Of a stretch of DNA of 64,000 nt, positions 38,313 to 51,131 are shown in pieces. Position numbers and translations under genes: made by a program. This stretch comes from Diadema setosum. Its lineage: Eukaryota > Echinodermata > Echinoidea > Diadematoida > Diadematidae. The DNA is taken from positions 2,199,709-2,263,708 of the forward strand of contig CM067062.1 in assembly GCA_033980235.1 (NCBI GenBank). The letters are read 5' to 3'. The notes under the pieces were generated by a model that was not told where the DNA came from, made no database searches, and saw only the letters and a list, made by a program, of their open reading frames with translations. Position 1 is the first letter of the stretch. Each line of letters starts with the position of its first letter.

Positions 38313-41247
38313 AGGGAAGATAAGAGTAGAAAATATATAATCCAATAAAACTCGACTGCCCAAATAATTGACACAACTCGGGCATTAAAGTTGTTGCTCA
38401 CCATCCTCACCTAACAAACACCAGAGGCCCGGTGGGGGAAGAATCCGATGATCATTATTCGTGTTTAGCTTGAAGTCATATAATACCTGTACAGGAAGGA
38501 ATACGTTGGGTGTGTCATGAGTCTTCTTTCGACCTAAAACACTTCAATTCAATTGCAGGGGTGCGAATTTTGAAATAACACTCGATTCCACGGAGCCACT
38601 TGCATGCTGGCTTGCTTGCTGGCTAGTCTGTTGCAGAGAGAGCATTAAGTGGAAAAGCAGTTTGTTTCAAAAACATTTGTTAAAATTGTTTATAAACATG
38701 TACAATGTACAATATACTTCCATGGAATTCTCAAAAGTGAGAAAATATGAGATTCTAGAATCATTGAGATAACTAAAGTTCACTGTGTCTTTGTTTCCAT
38801 AACAAAACCTTGTCCCCTTTCGCGATTGTACCGAACTTTAAATGGCGGTATTAAGACTTCTAACAAGTGGTTCTAATATAATGGTACTTACCATTTCACA
38901 TTACACTGCATTATCTAAATACCTGTGGCATGTTGGAAGTTTTTGAGATGATCTGACAAACTTTTGCTTTTCACGTATTTCGTTGATCTTGGCTCAAATT
39001 TATGCCTTGCTGTGGCAATAAGAAGATCTTCTTCCTTCGCCTTCTCATTATAGCATCTCCACACGAAATAAAGCAACAAGAGTCCGACTTAGCTAACACA
39101 AGTTATTCATTATCAATCTGTAAGGATAAGACATTGTAATAGATACATGTAATGGTGTCTTGCATTCGATCAATCATCTCTGTTATTTACTGGAAAATAC
39201 TCATTCACATGACTACTGCACAATGCTATCGCTTATGCTTATCTATTTTGTGTAATGTTATGTCATCATTTTAAATCACTTCACATGCTCCTCTTTGTCC
39301 TCTGTGCCTTTGACATTTTTATTCAATTTGTATTTGATTAAATGCAGAATTGAAACAAACAAACAAGCATACAATAGTGTTTTCCCCAGATTTCCCTTTC
39401 TCCCTCTCTCTCTCCCTCCCTCTCCATCACTCTCTGTTTGTCTGTTGGTTTATTTGTCTGTCTTTCTGTCTGTCTCTCTCTCTCTGTTAATCTCAAACTC
39501 AAAACTTATTTATACAAAACAGGTTATATATTTGTCATGTTTGTTGAATTAAAATTTATTAATGCAACTTTCTCTGATGTATTGGCAACTCTGACCCCTT
39601 ATGTACGTATAAGAAAAAGTTGTAGAGTAAAATATAGAATTTGGTAAATTGCAATTTTGTTGTTATATTTTGTATTGTGGTATAATTTGTTTGTAAAGCG
39701 CATTGAGATTGTTTTCAAGTCTGAAATGCGCTGTATAAGAATTTGCTATTTTTACTTATTATTCATTAATTTTCCTGTCTACCTTTTTCCGGGGGGGGGG
39801 GGGGGGCAATATCGAATTCGTCGAAACTCTACAAACGTGACTTGAAGATAAATGCGAAATAACTGGTGACGTCAGGATGAAGTCAATAATTAACAAAGTT
39901 AGGAAGGAGCCATCCTCCACGCGGCACTTAAATGAGCGGGTAACATTTCTGAACACTCCGAAAAAAAAAATGTGTCGTCTGGATATAAACGTTTGATTTT
40001 CTTACATTATGCATAGACAGGATATAGAGTCATTTGACTAATTCTCCTCTTTTGTAAGAGGGACTTGTCGCCAGCTGAATCGCCGTTAAATCTTCCGTAG
40101 CACATTTGCGGCGACACAAGATTAAGGTTAGCACCTTTCTAGTCGACAAAAGTTCGTTATGTTCTATCGTACCCCGCTAGCAGTAACTGGTGGTGAAACA
40201 GACTGACTTTAGTGTTTGTCGAGATAGTTGTGACATTTGCACTGGAATGCGTGAAACCAAAGATTATTCTCTGCGATCGGAAACGCAAAGGGCTTAGTTT
40301 ATATATTCATGTTTCTACTTGGTATAGTTAAATGCTGTGCTTTCATGTAATCACTGAGTTTATTTTCCCGGAGGTTAGCTACAATAAGAATACATTGCCT
40401 TCACTTCGCGAAATTTCACCTTTTTATCCGCCACCTTGGTCTGTCATATATTCATGCTGTTGGCACTTTTCTATGTACGTGTATGTATGCTCTGTTAATT
40501 GAAAATAAATGATTAAATAAACTTACACAAGTACTATACTCGTGTTCACCTATCCCAGTCCATTTTGACGTGGCATTAATCAAAACCTTTTCTTGCTTTT
40601 GTTTTTATCAACACGGAATGTCACTACTTCTATTTTTTCAAGAAGGAATGTTTATGCATATATATCTTTTTTTTTTAAAATCCAGCTAATGTGCATATTA
40701 CGGCCTTCCCCCATACAACAAAGTTATTCCCCGAATTAAAAAAAAAAAAACGACAAGTATACAGTTAGCATCACCTTGATCACGTGACCAAATCATTTTT
40801 TTTTAGATGCCCATGGTACCCAATATCCGATGATTTACCAACAGTCTGGCTGTCGTTATACCTTGTTAATCATCTTCTGATGCTGTCAAGAAACTAGTGA
40901 CGTCATTTCACTTTTACTTGAATATAGAACTTTCCTGAATGACAAATTTCTCGCATGTAACACTAAAATTGAAGGTTATATGCTCAGACGTTATAGCCAT
41001 CAGATAAAGATGACGCTCTCGGTAAACTAGAAAGCTATGTTGTCCCCCCCCCCCCCCCCTCCATTTCAAGGTTAATGATGATTTCCCATACCATATTCAA
41101 AACATTAATAACTATTGTACAACGTGAGCATGGTGAAGAGAAAGGAATCGATGTTCTGTAATACCACTTTTGCAAAAGTTTCCAGCAATGACATTTTTGA
41201 TACGTTTTATGTGGAGAATGATGTACTCTGCAAGCGAGCCTCGTTCC
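38313..41247. other. No gene supported; one SINE-tail relic
   Basis: Apart from the tail relic at 39691-39755 and a G run at 39791-39807, no structure or exon was recognised. The missing first nAChR exon could lie here, but no convincing signal-peptide frame with a phase-1 donor was seen. Confidence 0.45.
39691..39755 (+). repeat. SINE 3'-tail relic
   Basis: TTGTAAAGCGCATTGAGATT and AAATGCGCTGTATAAGAATT match the layout of the tail of the SINE at 62328 (TGTAAAGCG ... AAATGCGCTATATAA). No tRNA-like head is visible upstream. Confidence 0.5.
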
Positions 41248-41251
41248 TGTG

Positions 41252-41295
<44 letters not shown>

Positions 41296-41332
41296 TGTGT
41301 GTCTGTGTGTGTGTGCGTTTGCGTGTGTGTGT
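41248..41332. repeat. (GT)n microsatellite
   Basis: GT run with C interruptions. The Cys/Val ORFs here are artefacts. Confidence 0.95.
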
Positions 41333-41829
41333 CCCTTATGTGTATCTATATTTGTGTATGTGTGCGAGCATGTGTGTATGTGTGTCTCAGTGTGTGTCTG
41401 TGTCGTAGGAGTGTCTATCGTAAGACAAGCCGGATGTAGCCTGACAACGCTTACTTCATTTGGAATTCTTGTCCCGTGGATGCGGAGAGCCGCCATCTCC
41501 GCTAAACGTGGATCAACAAAATGAAGGCTTCGAGTGTTGTTAGTGTTCGTACTTATGGTGGCGGGAGGAGGAGAGAAGAGTTTGAGTGAGAAAAAAAAAA
41601 GTTGAAGAAAATAGTGCCCCTGACAGTTTCCCTGAAATCAGACCGATGAAATTCTCCCTCTTTACAAAGGTGCAATCAATTCCTATAGTCAGATCTGAAT
41701 TCACCTTTTACTTGCGACTTCACTGTTTTGAATGTATCTTATGTAAGATGAATATGTTTGGGCATTTTTTTTTTTTGGGGGGGGGGGGGGGGCTCATGTG
41801 TGTATGTGTGTGCCACACATCTGTGACAA

Positions 41830-41981
41830 TAGCGAGCTTCAGCTCTGCGACGCGAACGCTAAGACGACGCAGCCTCCCGGGTTGAACAATGGAAACAGCT
41901 GCCTTGCGCATGTGCAGAACACCATTTTTAGCCTATGTAACGTCGTCTTTAGCGTTCGCGTCGCAGATCTAAAACTCGCTA
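41830..41981. mobile_element. 152-bp palindromic MITE-like element beside exon 2
   Basis: The left arm TAGCGAGCTTCAGCTCTGCG, continuing ACGCGAACGCTAAGACGACG, is matched by the reverse complement of the right end, TAGCGAGTTTTAGATCTGCG with the same continuation. The arms are about 42 bp and the core is unique. It lies 91 bp upstream of nAChR exon 2, and its ORFs read through the arms. Confidence 0.7.
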
Positions 41982-42072
41982 ATAGTGAAAATGAAACGCG
42001 TAGATCAACAATCTAGAAGAATGCATGAGATGGTGTACATTTATCATTGTTTGTCTCCCTCTACCGTTACAG

Positions 42073-42215
42073 GCTGCCATGGATCGGTGGAAGAAGAGAA
42101 TTTGCTAAAAGATCTTGTGATCGAGGCGTACGAGTCCAACGTTCGCCCGGTTCGTAACGAGTCCGAGGCATTAACCGTCTACATGGGACTGTCCATATCA
42201 CAGATCATAGACGTG
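42073..42215 (+). CDS. CHRNA: nAChR alpha coding exon 2 (N-terminus of the mature ligand-binding domain)
   Basis: The 143-nt exon follows a pyrimidine-rich acceptor (CCGTTACAG) and ends at the donor GTACGT. It starts with two bases completing a split codon (preceding exon phase 1), then reads [20 protein letters not shown] and goes on to [10 protein letters not shown] and ISQIIDV. The RPV.NES and QIIDV motifs are the standard N-terminal signature of nAChR subunits. NES is a potential N-glycosylation site. Its length matches the family's canonical second exon. The reading frame stays open past the donor to 42260, but the good consensus donor and the phase-0 join to the 45-nt exon at 55090 fix the boundary. 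Confidence 0.93.
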
Positions 42216-43995
42216 GTACGTATTGAAGAGTACGCAATGTGCAAGAAATCCCTAGCCTAGCTGGCCCATAGGTATAATATGACATGAAAAGATAGGGAAA
42301 ATGCTACGCCGAATGAGTTATCAGGCGTATGACTTTCTCTTTCCCATTTCAATAAATTGGATGATTGTGTTTGTAGCCATTAGTCAGTGCTCGCATTCCG
42401 CTTACCATCTGTACGTTTTTGATTCTATTGCACCATTTTTTTAACGTAGTATTTCAAGTTCTTACGATGGCAACATGTTACTATTATTCTTGTCAGAATA
42501 AAATACACCAAATTAAAGGGATTGTACAGTATTGGAAGAGGTAAGCATTCAGCTTTAACCTTTTGTGAGATATTTGGAAACCACTTAATGAAATGTTATG
42601 GAGCATACAATAGTATTCAAAGAGAAGTTCAAAGTTTATTTGAAGAAAATTGGTTTTGAAATGGCTGAGATATTTAAAAACAAATCAAATAAACTGTGAT
42701 TTTTTTTCTAGAATTGCATGTTCTTTCATATTTCATTTGAGGTTTCTTATTATCAAAGAAAAAATCATCAAAAAATGCTGAAAACTTGAAGCCCCATCTC
42801 AACCGAAACTCTACCATCCCTTTAAATCAAACAAAATGAATATCATGTTCAACAATTATACGCAAATGAGTCGAAAATGTGATAACTCGAGATAACTTAT
42901 CATCCAGAGAGCATCCATCTATTATCGTGAAATTCTCAGCAAGTTGTTTGCCGACGATCTCTAAATACCGCAGACCGTTTTGTCAGGAAATAACTGCCTC
43001 CGAAGGCACCAAGCCGAGGAGAGCTGCTTCATTAATTCCAACTTCAAACCGGCATCCTCCAATCAGGAAAACCGCTCTCCCCTCCAAAGCATGGCTCTAA
43101 AAGCACTCCGAAAGATTGATCAGTAGCTCTCGAGCAAATCCGACTTCAAATCAAGACTGAGTGTTTAAAGAGGATAGAGGACCAGGGGAAGAAAGAAGGG
43201 GTGGGAAACACGCAAGAGACCTATGAACAGCTTGAAAAAAAAAGGGGGGAGACGAAATCATGAACAAATACCACTTAGGCACGAACCCTTAATGACTACC
43301 AAAGATTTCTAGGAACAAAAACAACGTCAATGGCGACCTTATGCTTATGAGAACAGGCAGACTTTCCACCCGCCAGCATTCCTGGGGTGTTTCATTGCAC
43401 CCCCTCTAGACATCGATCAAAATCTTGTTACAAAAATCACCATTTCGTAGGATAAAATGACCTGTTTGCCATCTTCTAGTCATCATGGTTTTTCATAGAT
43501 AGATTGGTAAACAAATACATGGATGGATAGATAAATAGATATAGATAGAGAGCTTTCTTATGTTTTCTGATTTGAATAACGGTCCCACAAAATACACAGC
43601 CCCACTAATGAAAGAGTGGGGATTGTTCGTGGAGAGCACACGTGAGGTGGGTAAAGATGTACAGTAAGGCATACTACTTGTCTTGAACTTCCCGCGAAGG
43701 GAGTCGTATAGTACTTTTCCTTGTATTCCTTGGGGATGTTTGTCATGTGTGTTTTTTTATATTGCATATATCACTCTTCATTTGAGACCAAACTCACCCT
43801 CACCGATTCTTTATTACGCTGACATTTCGAATCAATCGCTTGGTGAGAATAAAACAATATCGTCTGCAGCTGTAATCTACAAAATACTCCTCAACTCATA
43901 CTTGTGAAAAGGTGACCAACTTCGCGCGCCAAAACTGTGTCCAATAACACTATCACAATTTTGTTTTCTCTTATTTGTATTATACTTTGGCCTCT

Positions 43996-44039
<44 letters not shown>

Positions 44040-47000
44040 ATTTCTTCTACTTATTCTCTGCTTATTCCACTGCTTCATCAGCAAGTCATGGAATGCATGC
44101 GGGATAAGAAGAGCATTACTGCGTCATATTGTTGCTAGATCTACATTTTGATAATAAAATAATATTGTCTTAAAAATCGTACTTGATGTAATTCTTGGAC
44201 TCGGTATGGAGACTTACTCATGTTTCTTTAACCTGTCGTCATTCTGTGGGGAAAATGTCACGCTCGTGCGGTTGCGTGTGTTAATAGCTTCAACTCACTG
44301 CAACTCCATTATGAATGCATCACGTAAGGTACCCGGACACCTAAAGGTACACACTCAGGCATGCAGGCGGGAAAGCATGATCAGTACCATAGGGGCATGT
44401 GGACACACTTTTTCGACGTCATTGGCATTCGCAACAACCGTCAACTTGAGGCAATGTTAACAGTGGGACAGATTTATGGGTGACCTGATGCTTTAGACAT
44501 TGTCGTACGTGTATCCTTCCCGGCCCGCAACCCTTTCGCTGACGGAATGCAGAAGTATCTGCCGCCAAAGAGAGTTGGTAGAACGGGTACGTGTCAGCAA
44601 GCATGTTCGCCACCCGCTGCATGTTCCCGCTTTCCCTCGCACTCACGCGGTTAACTCTCGAAATAATCCAAGCGATTACGTTTTGACAGTTTCAATTCAC
44701 ACGATGATAATGATGCTGTTTATTTCTTTTTTCTTCCATATGCAGCCTAAACAATGTGCCTTCGAATAGTCTTCATAAAAGTAAACATTACATTACGACC
44801 AGACCATGAAGGCACGAAGAGAGCGAATAGCTAGAACTCTTAGAGCTCGAGAGGTGCCATGTTTCATGGTAACCGCCCGCTATTTATCTGTTAAGTGACT
44901 GTTATTGACAGGATTGAGACACGGGGATGCTGAGGCATCCTAACTTGATTCCACTCGACCAATCGGGCTAATTAAGATACTCTTGGCAGCTGCGCGGTAT
45001 CGTGTTATAAACAAATGCGCGTCATTTTGACAATATTCGATACAATGAACATATACATTACGCGACGAGGACTATCGCGCGCGTACGACACGCAGACTGG
45101 CCGGTTATCTCGCTGTATCATCCTCTGTATAATGTTTGGCCGCGTGTCTCTGATACCGCATCTGTTGGGAGGGATGTGGTTATCATATCAAATAAACAAC
45201 TGTCTGCAAGGAAATTCTTCCCCTTCGGTTAGGTTAAAGCGGATAACTGTCCAAACTAAAGCCTTCTGATCAAAGTAAAGCCATTGGCACGTCACCTTTT
45301 CAAGGATACAAGAACAGAAACAAAGTGAGAGGGAAGACACAAAACTAAGTCAACATAAAGTCAGTGAGTTTTGCTATACTGAGCAAAATTGTAAGAGCAA
45401 AATATATAATCTTTTATATTATTTTGCCCAAACAGCTGCCAAAGGAATCGATAGTATATCGAATGAGATTTCGTTGTGACGAAATAATCTCTTCATTTCC
45501 TCTTCCCATCTTCCTTCTGAGTTACCCACATAATTACAAGCATAGTATTTTGATTTGGTACCTCCATTTTTATCAGAATATATTCATAAGTGTGCCTGTA
45601 CAACGTGTCTCGTCTTGTATTGATCATAGACATGATAGACATAAGCATACTGTGATTTTTACTTCTGTATATCATTCGAATGCATGTCCAATTTCACTAA
45701 TTACTTTGCTTATTTTGTTGAAAAATGAAATTAAGTTTGAATTGAATTAAATTGAATTGAATTTAATTGAAATGAATTGAATTGAATTGAATTGAATTGT
45801 ATTGAATTGAATTGAATTGAACTGAATTGAATTGTATTGAATTGAATTGAACTGAATTGAACTGAATTGAATTGAATTGAATTGAATGGAATGGAATGGA
45901 ATGGAATTGAATTGAATTGAATTGAATTGAATGGATTGAACTGAACTGAACTGAACATATGAACTTTCTGTTACAACCTCTCTTTTTTTTTTTTGAGGGT
46001 CATTCTTTAATACTATAGGTAAGGCCGCCCTCTATCCAGACAGTATCACATGGCTCAATCGCGAGCAGCTACTTCTATCGAAATAAAATCGAAAAGTTCT
46101 TGGAAGCTTTAAGACCATCAGTCATGTCCAAGGAATGAGACCATGACCTAATTGGGCTCAAATGACCACAAGAAGCCCTTATATGTATGGCCTATTTAGC
46201 AGAGGGTCAGTTTATTCTGGAGGGGGTGGTTCGATCGTATGATGGATAAGGAAAGTAAAGTGGAATAAAAATTTTGGCAGCTGATCAGAAGTTCGTCTAT
46301 GAATAGACAGAAAACATCAAGGTATATCGATATCAAAACGCGTGTATGCTGGAAAGCCCAATGGATCGTAATCAAATCACCATGAATCGAATGTTATACC
46401 CATAAACTGTAAGCAGAAGCAGAATTTTAAACCTGTCGATTTTTGCTGGAATCACACAGCTAGCGATATTTTTTTTTATTCAATGTCTTCATCCCAGCAA
46501 AGGGGAAAACCTGCATTCCATTGAATATGCACCAGCAAGACCGCGTTGCTTTGGTTTTTTGGCGCGACCGCATGATTGAACGCAAAAGTTATTTCATCAT
46601 GATCGAAGAGAAAATGAAAGACAAAAGAAGAGGGAAGTCTCCGCGGAACCTGTCGCGCTCGAAATGATTTCCGGCGCGATCGCGGCAACAACGATGCGGC
46701 TCCTGCCAGACCAAATATCGCACCATCTTCCAGTTCGAGTTTGATAACCTATTGATTCAGCCTGGATCAACAAGGGGCCGGGCGTCATCAGCGGCGGAAC
46801 GGTCGGAAGGCACTGAGCGCCGACCCCGTGGGGGCGGCCCCAATCGCCACACCTGCTCGGCTCGCGGCACGGAGCGTCGGCGCGAGCTCGCCTCGATTCG
46901 GCGACGTGCAGAGATCGATATTACCTTATTACAGGGCCGCGAATCAGGTCATGTAATTACGCTAGATGCAAGCAGACATGACATTACCAAGCGACTGTGC

Positions 47001-50000
47001 ATGTGTGTGGGAAGTTTGCTGTTTCCATTACGTTTGGTATTCAGACTTAGGAATTTGGAGATTTAAAGGGGAAACCCCATAAAGTGTGGTATTGTTTTAT
47101 CCACTCCATCACGCAGATTCATCTATTTTCAAATAAATCACTCGGACAATAATCACATAAATCATATCAAAGAAAAGAAGAAAGTCGGTAGACACGCACC
47201 AAAATTTTAAAATAGTTGCTCATTGCCCTTACTACTGCTTTTACATATGTAAACGATGAACGCGCACTGTTTGGCTAAGCTGAGGTATTTAACTAGATTG
47301 CAGTGTTTGCTGTAAACAAGTGAATTTCAGTTCATGATTGTATAATGATAACATTACTTATAATACTCAGTCATCGGTGAAGTCTTGAAATCGGCATTTC
47401 AAGCTGCCGGAAGGAATCTATGATATCGTACTTTTATATTTCAGAGTCAGTCTGAGGTCCTATAAATACATGAATTCAAAAAGATTTCCCTTTGCTAATT
47501 TCAGTTTCTTCTGCGTGGTATTAGGATAACGATTCGAATGATTGAAGAAAAAATGGCGTAGTCTTTCTTGGGTTCAGCAAGCCAGTTAAGGCAATGACTG
47601 CTAGGCCAAGAAGTGATGAAAACTCCTCTGTCTTGTATAAGTAACCTGCACAATTCCGAAAGAAAAATAGCACGTTGTCACAATTTCTTGGCAAGGGAAC
47701 AGACTGACCGAGAGAGAATCAAGCCTTCATGATGTATAGAAAAGGGGAAAATGAATGCGTTAAAGGTATTAGCCCACATTTGTAAACCTGCAGCAATTGG
47801 TCTCATAGTTAGCATGGAGTTTAGGTATGTTTGTAGTAACACCTGTGCAAAATTTCGTTCCAATTAGTCCGTTACTTTCATAAAAATAAATGAAAATGCA
47901 CCGTATGCATGCGTATAAAAACGCTCGCTAGCTCCGGTCCACGCACGTACTACATCCATGCGATACAATTCATGTGTAAGTTAATGTGCGTAGCTAGCCC
48001 GCGCTCGTAATTCGATTTTTGGTCGGGTTGACCCGGTTTGAAATTTGATTTTAAAACGATGATTTTCTCTCTTTTATCGAATGTTTTAGACAAAGAGCAA
48101 CAGGTGAGGTATGTTACTGTTATAACTTGTACTTGAAGTCATTTTGGACCTGTTTTATGCAGTTTTGATTTTCGTGGGTTTGCAAATGTGGGCTAGTACC
48201 TTTAATACTCAAACACTAAATCTACTAAAGAAGTTTCGAGAAGATCATGTATCCGTAGTTTAAGAGAAAACACTAAAACTGCTAAAGAAGTTTCGAGAAG
48301 ATCATGTATCCGTAGTTTTAGAGACACTGTTTATCATCGTGTTGGTTCGATGTCGGAATAAAAAAACATAAAACGGTATTTCATTTTCAGATTAACGAAT
48401 TTTCCGAATAACATTTTTTTTTTCATTTTTGGATTAACAAGACTTCGTAATGTTAACAAATCTTATGTCATTTTTGGATCAATAAACCTGAATTTGGATT
48501 AATTACAACCTTCGGAATAACATTGCAATATGAACCGAATTAACGAGCATCGAGGTACATGTATAGAAAATTTGTGTGTTCCGGAATAACGAACCTTAGG
48601 AATGACGAACATCACCTTTTTTCATAGATTAATACTTAAACGAAATCACGAGGGACCGTGTACCTGAAATGTTTCGAAGTTTAAGTATTGTTAAACAGTT
48701 CAAGGAATAGTATAATTTTGGTTGAGATGGAGATTCTGATTTAACTTTTGGGAAGCAACCTACATAATGAAACACTAAAGATCCTAAGACTGTAAGGGGA
48801 ATTGAAAACGTACTTTTATTATTGGAAAAAAAAATGCGACCCGCCTTTTGGAATCTCTTTGCTTTCCTTCGGTTTGTCTTTGGATGTCTCAGCCGTTTCA
48901 AAACCGATTTTCATCAAATAAACTTTTAATCCCTCTTAGAATTGTGTGCTCTTCAAATTTCTTATAAACGGTTTGTAATTATCTCGCTAAAAAATTGGAA
49001 CCTGAATCCCCATCTTAAGCAAGACGATATCATCCATTTAAAGTCAGATGTTACGATCAAAGGAAGAAGGAAATCTTCCTATAGACACTGCAATGCGGCG
49101 GGGCTCTGCTCCACTACTCACCATTGCTCACTATATCCCATTACTGGCCACTTCAAAACGTCTTGATTTCAAGATCCTGAAAGTGCGTAACGCTGGAGAT
49201 GTTTTCCATCTATTCATAGCCGCCATTTTTCATTCCACTGTCTTTTTCCACAGCCATCGTACTACCAAAAAGACAGTATAAAGTGACCCTCTTGTGAAGA
49301 AGGCCATGCGTATTATCTTAAGGGCCTCTTATGGTCATTTGAGCCCACTTCCGTCATGGCCTCATTCCTTGGACTTCACAAACTGGTCTTGAGCATAAAA
49401 TTAAAGTGTGAAGAGGGTATTCTGTTGTGTTGTGATGTCTCGTTGCCAAAGCCGTGCGTTTGTCATGGGCTCTTCGAGGCAAATCAGTTGCCGCTTGTCT
49501 CTTTAGAACAGGGTAAGTTATTTATCGGAAGGTTTGGATCACATGAAAGTTGGATCTGATAAACTTTGAGACAGAAACTGTTAAATACCTTCGAGAATGA
49601 CATGGAAAATTTTAGAAGATTTGACTCACATTCTTTGCGTTGTATAAAGGTTGAAGACAATGGTGTATCCACCAGCCATATTATGTTATATTGATGTTCT
49701 GCGAAATGATGGTATATTGACATCGTTTTTGATGGACTGTTTTGACATCGATGTTAGTTTCATAATGACTCACTAAAGGGTGGTTTAAGCACTTTAAAAA
49801 TACGCAGCATCCATATACTCCCTATTTAATAATTTTCAATTCAGTTGAATTAATTCATTAGCTTTTTTTTTTTTGTGGCCACTAAGGGAGATTGACGCTT
49901 GTATGCAAGCAAAACCGACCGACCGACGGACCGACGGAGGGCGGGGAGTTAAAAGCTCAGTCGGTAGCGCGTCTGCCTCACGATCATTAAAGGACCCCGG

Positions 50001-51100
50001 TTCGATTCCCGGGTCGCACTGAGCAATGTTGTTTGTAATCATACCGTCCCCTCTATTATTAGGCAAAACACTCTGTCCCTCGGATAGGCTATAAATGGAG
50101 GTCCCGTGTGTTAGAGAGTCACAACTCATGCACGTAAAAGATCCCACCTCATTTATTCATCGCAAAGAGCAGGGTGTTTAACCCGCTGAAGTGGGTCCCG
50201 CTTTACATCCAACTGGACCCCATATGGAAGACCAGCTATTGCAGCTGAATGTGGGCTGTCCAGCCATCTTCTCAGATGGAAATGAAACAAACAAACGAGG
50301 ATACAATAAAGTACCTTGCCATGGGGTACAAGCACTGCAGTCAGGAGATTTGAACCACGGACCTCATGATTGACAGCCCATGGTCTGATCCACTGAGCCA
50401 AACCAGTTACTCGTGATCCTCCCCTGCTATTAGCATTTGGCTATTCTCTGATCACGCATCGGGAATAGAGTGTCTAAAGAAACAATGTATCACGTGACCA
50501 CGTCTCTCTCTTCTTTTTTTTTTCTTACAGGAAGATTGAGGCAATGTTACGTTTACAAAGCAACTTGCTCCGACAGGTCAGATTACACACACACACACGC
50601 ACACGCACAGAGACACACACACTGGCAAGCTTTCTTTTTGTGACGTGTCCCGTTCCTTGCTACACATTCCTGGAGGGAGATATTGGATTGTGCTGTCTGG
50701 AAGGAAACACGAGTGCTAGGTATTCGGTTGCTAACAATCTATACACGCTGACGCACAAAATGCGAGTCCTTCTTCTCAACAAAACTTTCTCTTTGTGACT
50801 AGTACATGCAATGAGGAGCCGCGGCATCTCGTCCATCTGTTGACTCGCCTGCTAATATTAAGGGCAAATTCGGCCGCCGCTATCTCAACGGAAGGTGACG
50901 ATAATCAAACATTTACTGCCTGGCGAAAGGAATGAGTGAATGTTCTGAACCAGCACGGAGCTGGGAAGCGAATATGCCGAATGAAAATCGAAATGTTTGT
51001 ACACCATTTATACTTTAGTGATTGCCTTTTTTTTTTTAGTATGCGGACATGAATCACTTCAATAACAAGCATGCAATGGTGAAATGGATATCATTTATAA

Positions 51101-51131
<31 letters not shown>

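Noticed and set aside
46752..47066. Arg-rich plus-strand ORF as a gene
   Set aside because: Composition follows the GC-rich, CpG-dense DNA. No domain, and it lies in an intron without clear splice sites.
49953..50024. Genuine tRNA-Val gene
   Set aside because: Boxes A and B are present, but the acceptor stems do not pair and the sequence continues as a SINE body.
50531..50576. Alternative nAChR exon 3 (46 nt between a good acceptor and a GTCAGA donor, ending in LLRQ)
   Set aside because: It is 46 rather than 45 nt, needs a frame shift to join exon 2, and matches the family poorly. The exon at 55090-55134 fits exactly in length, phase and sequence.
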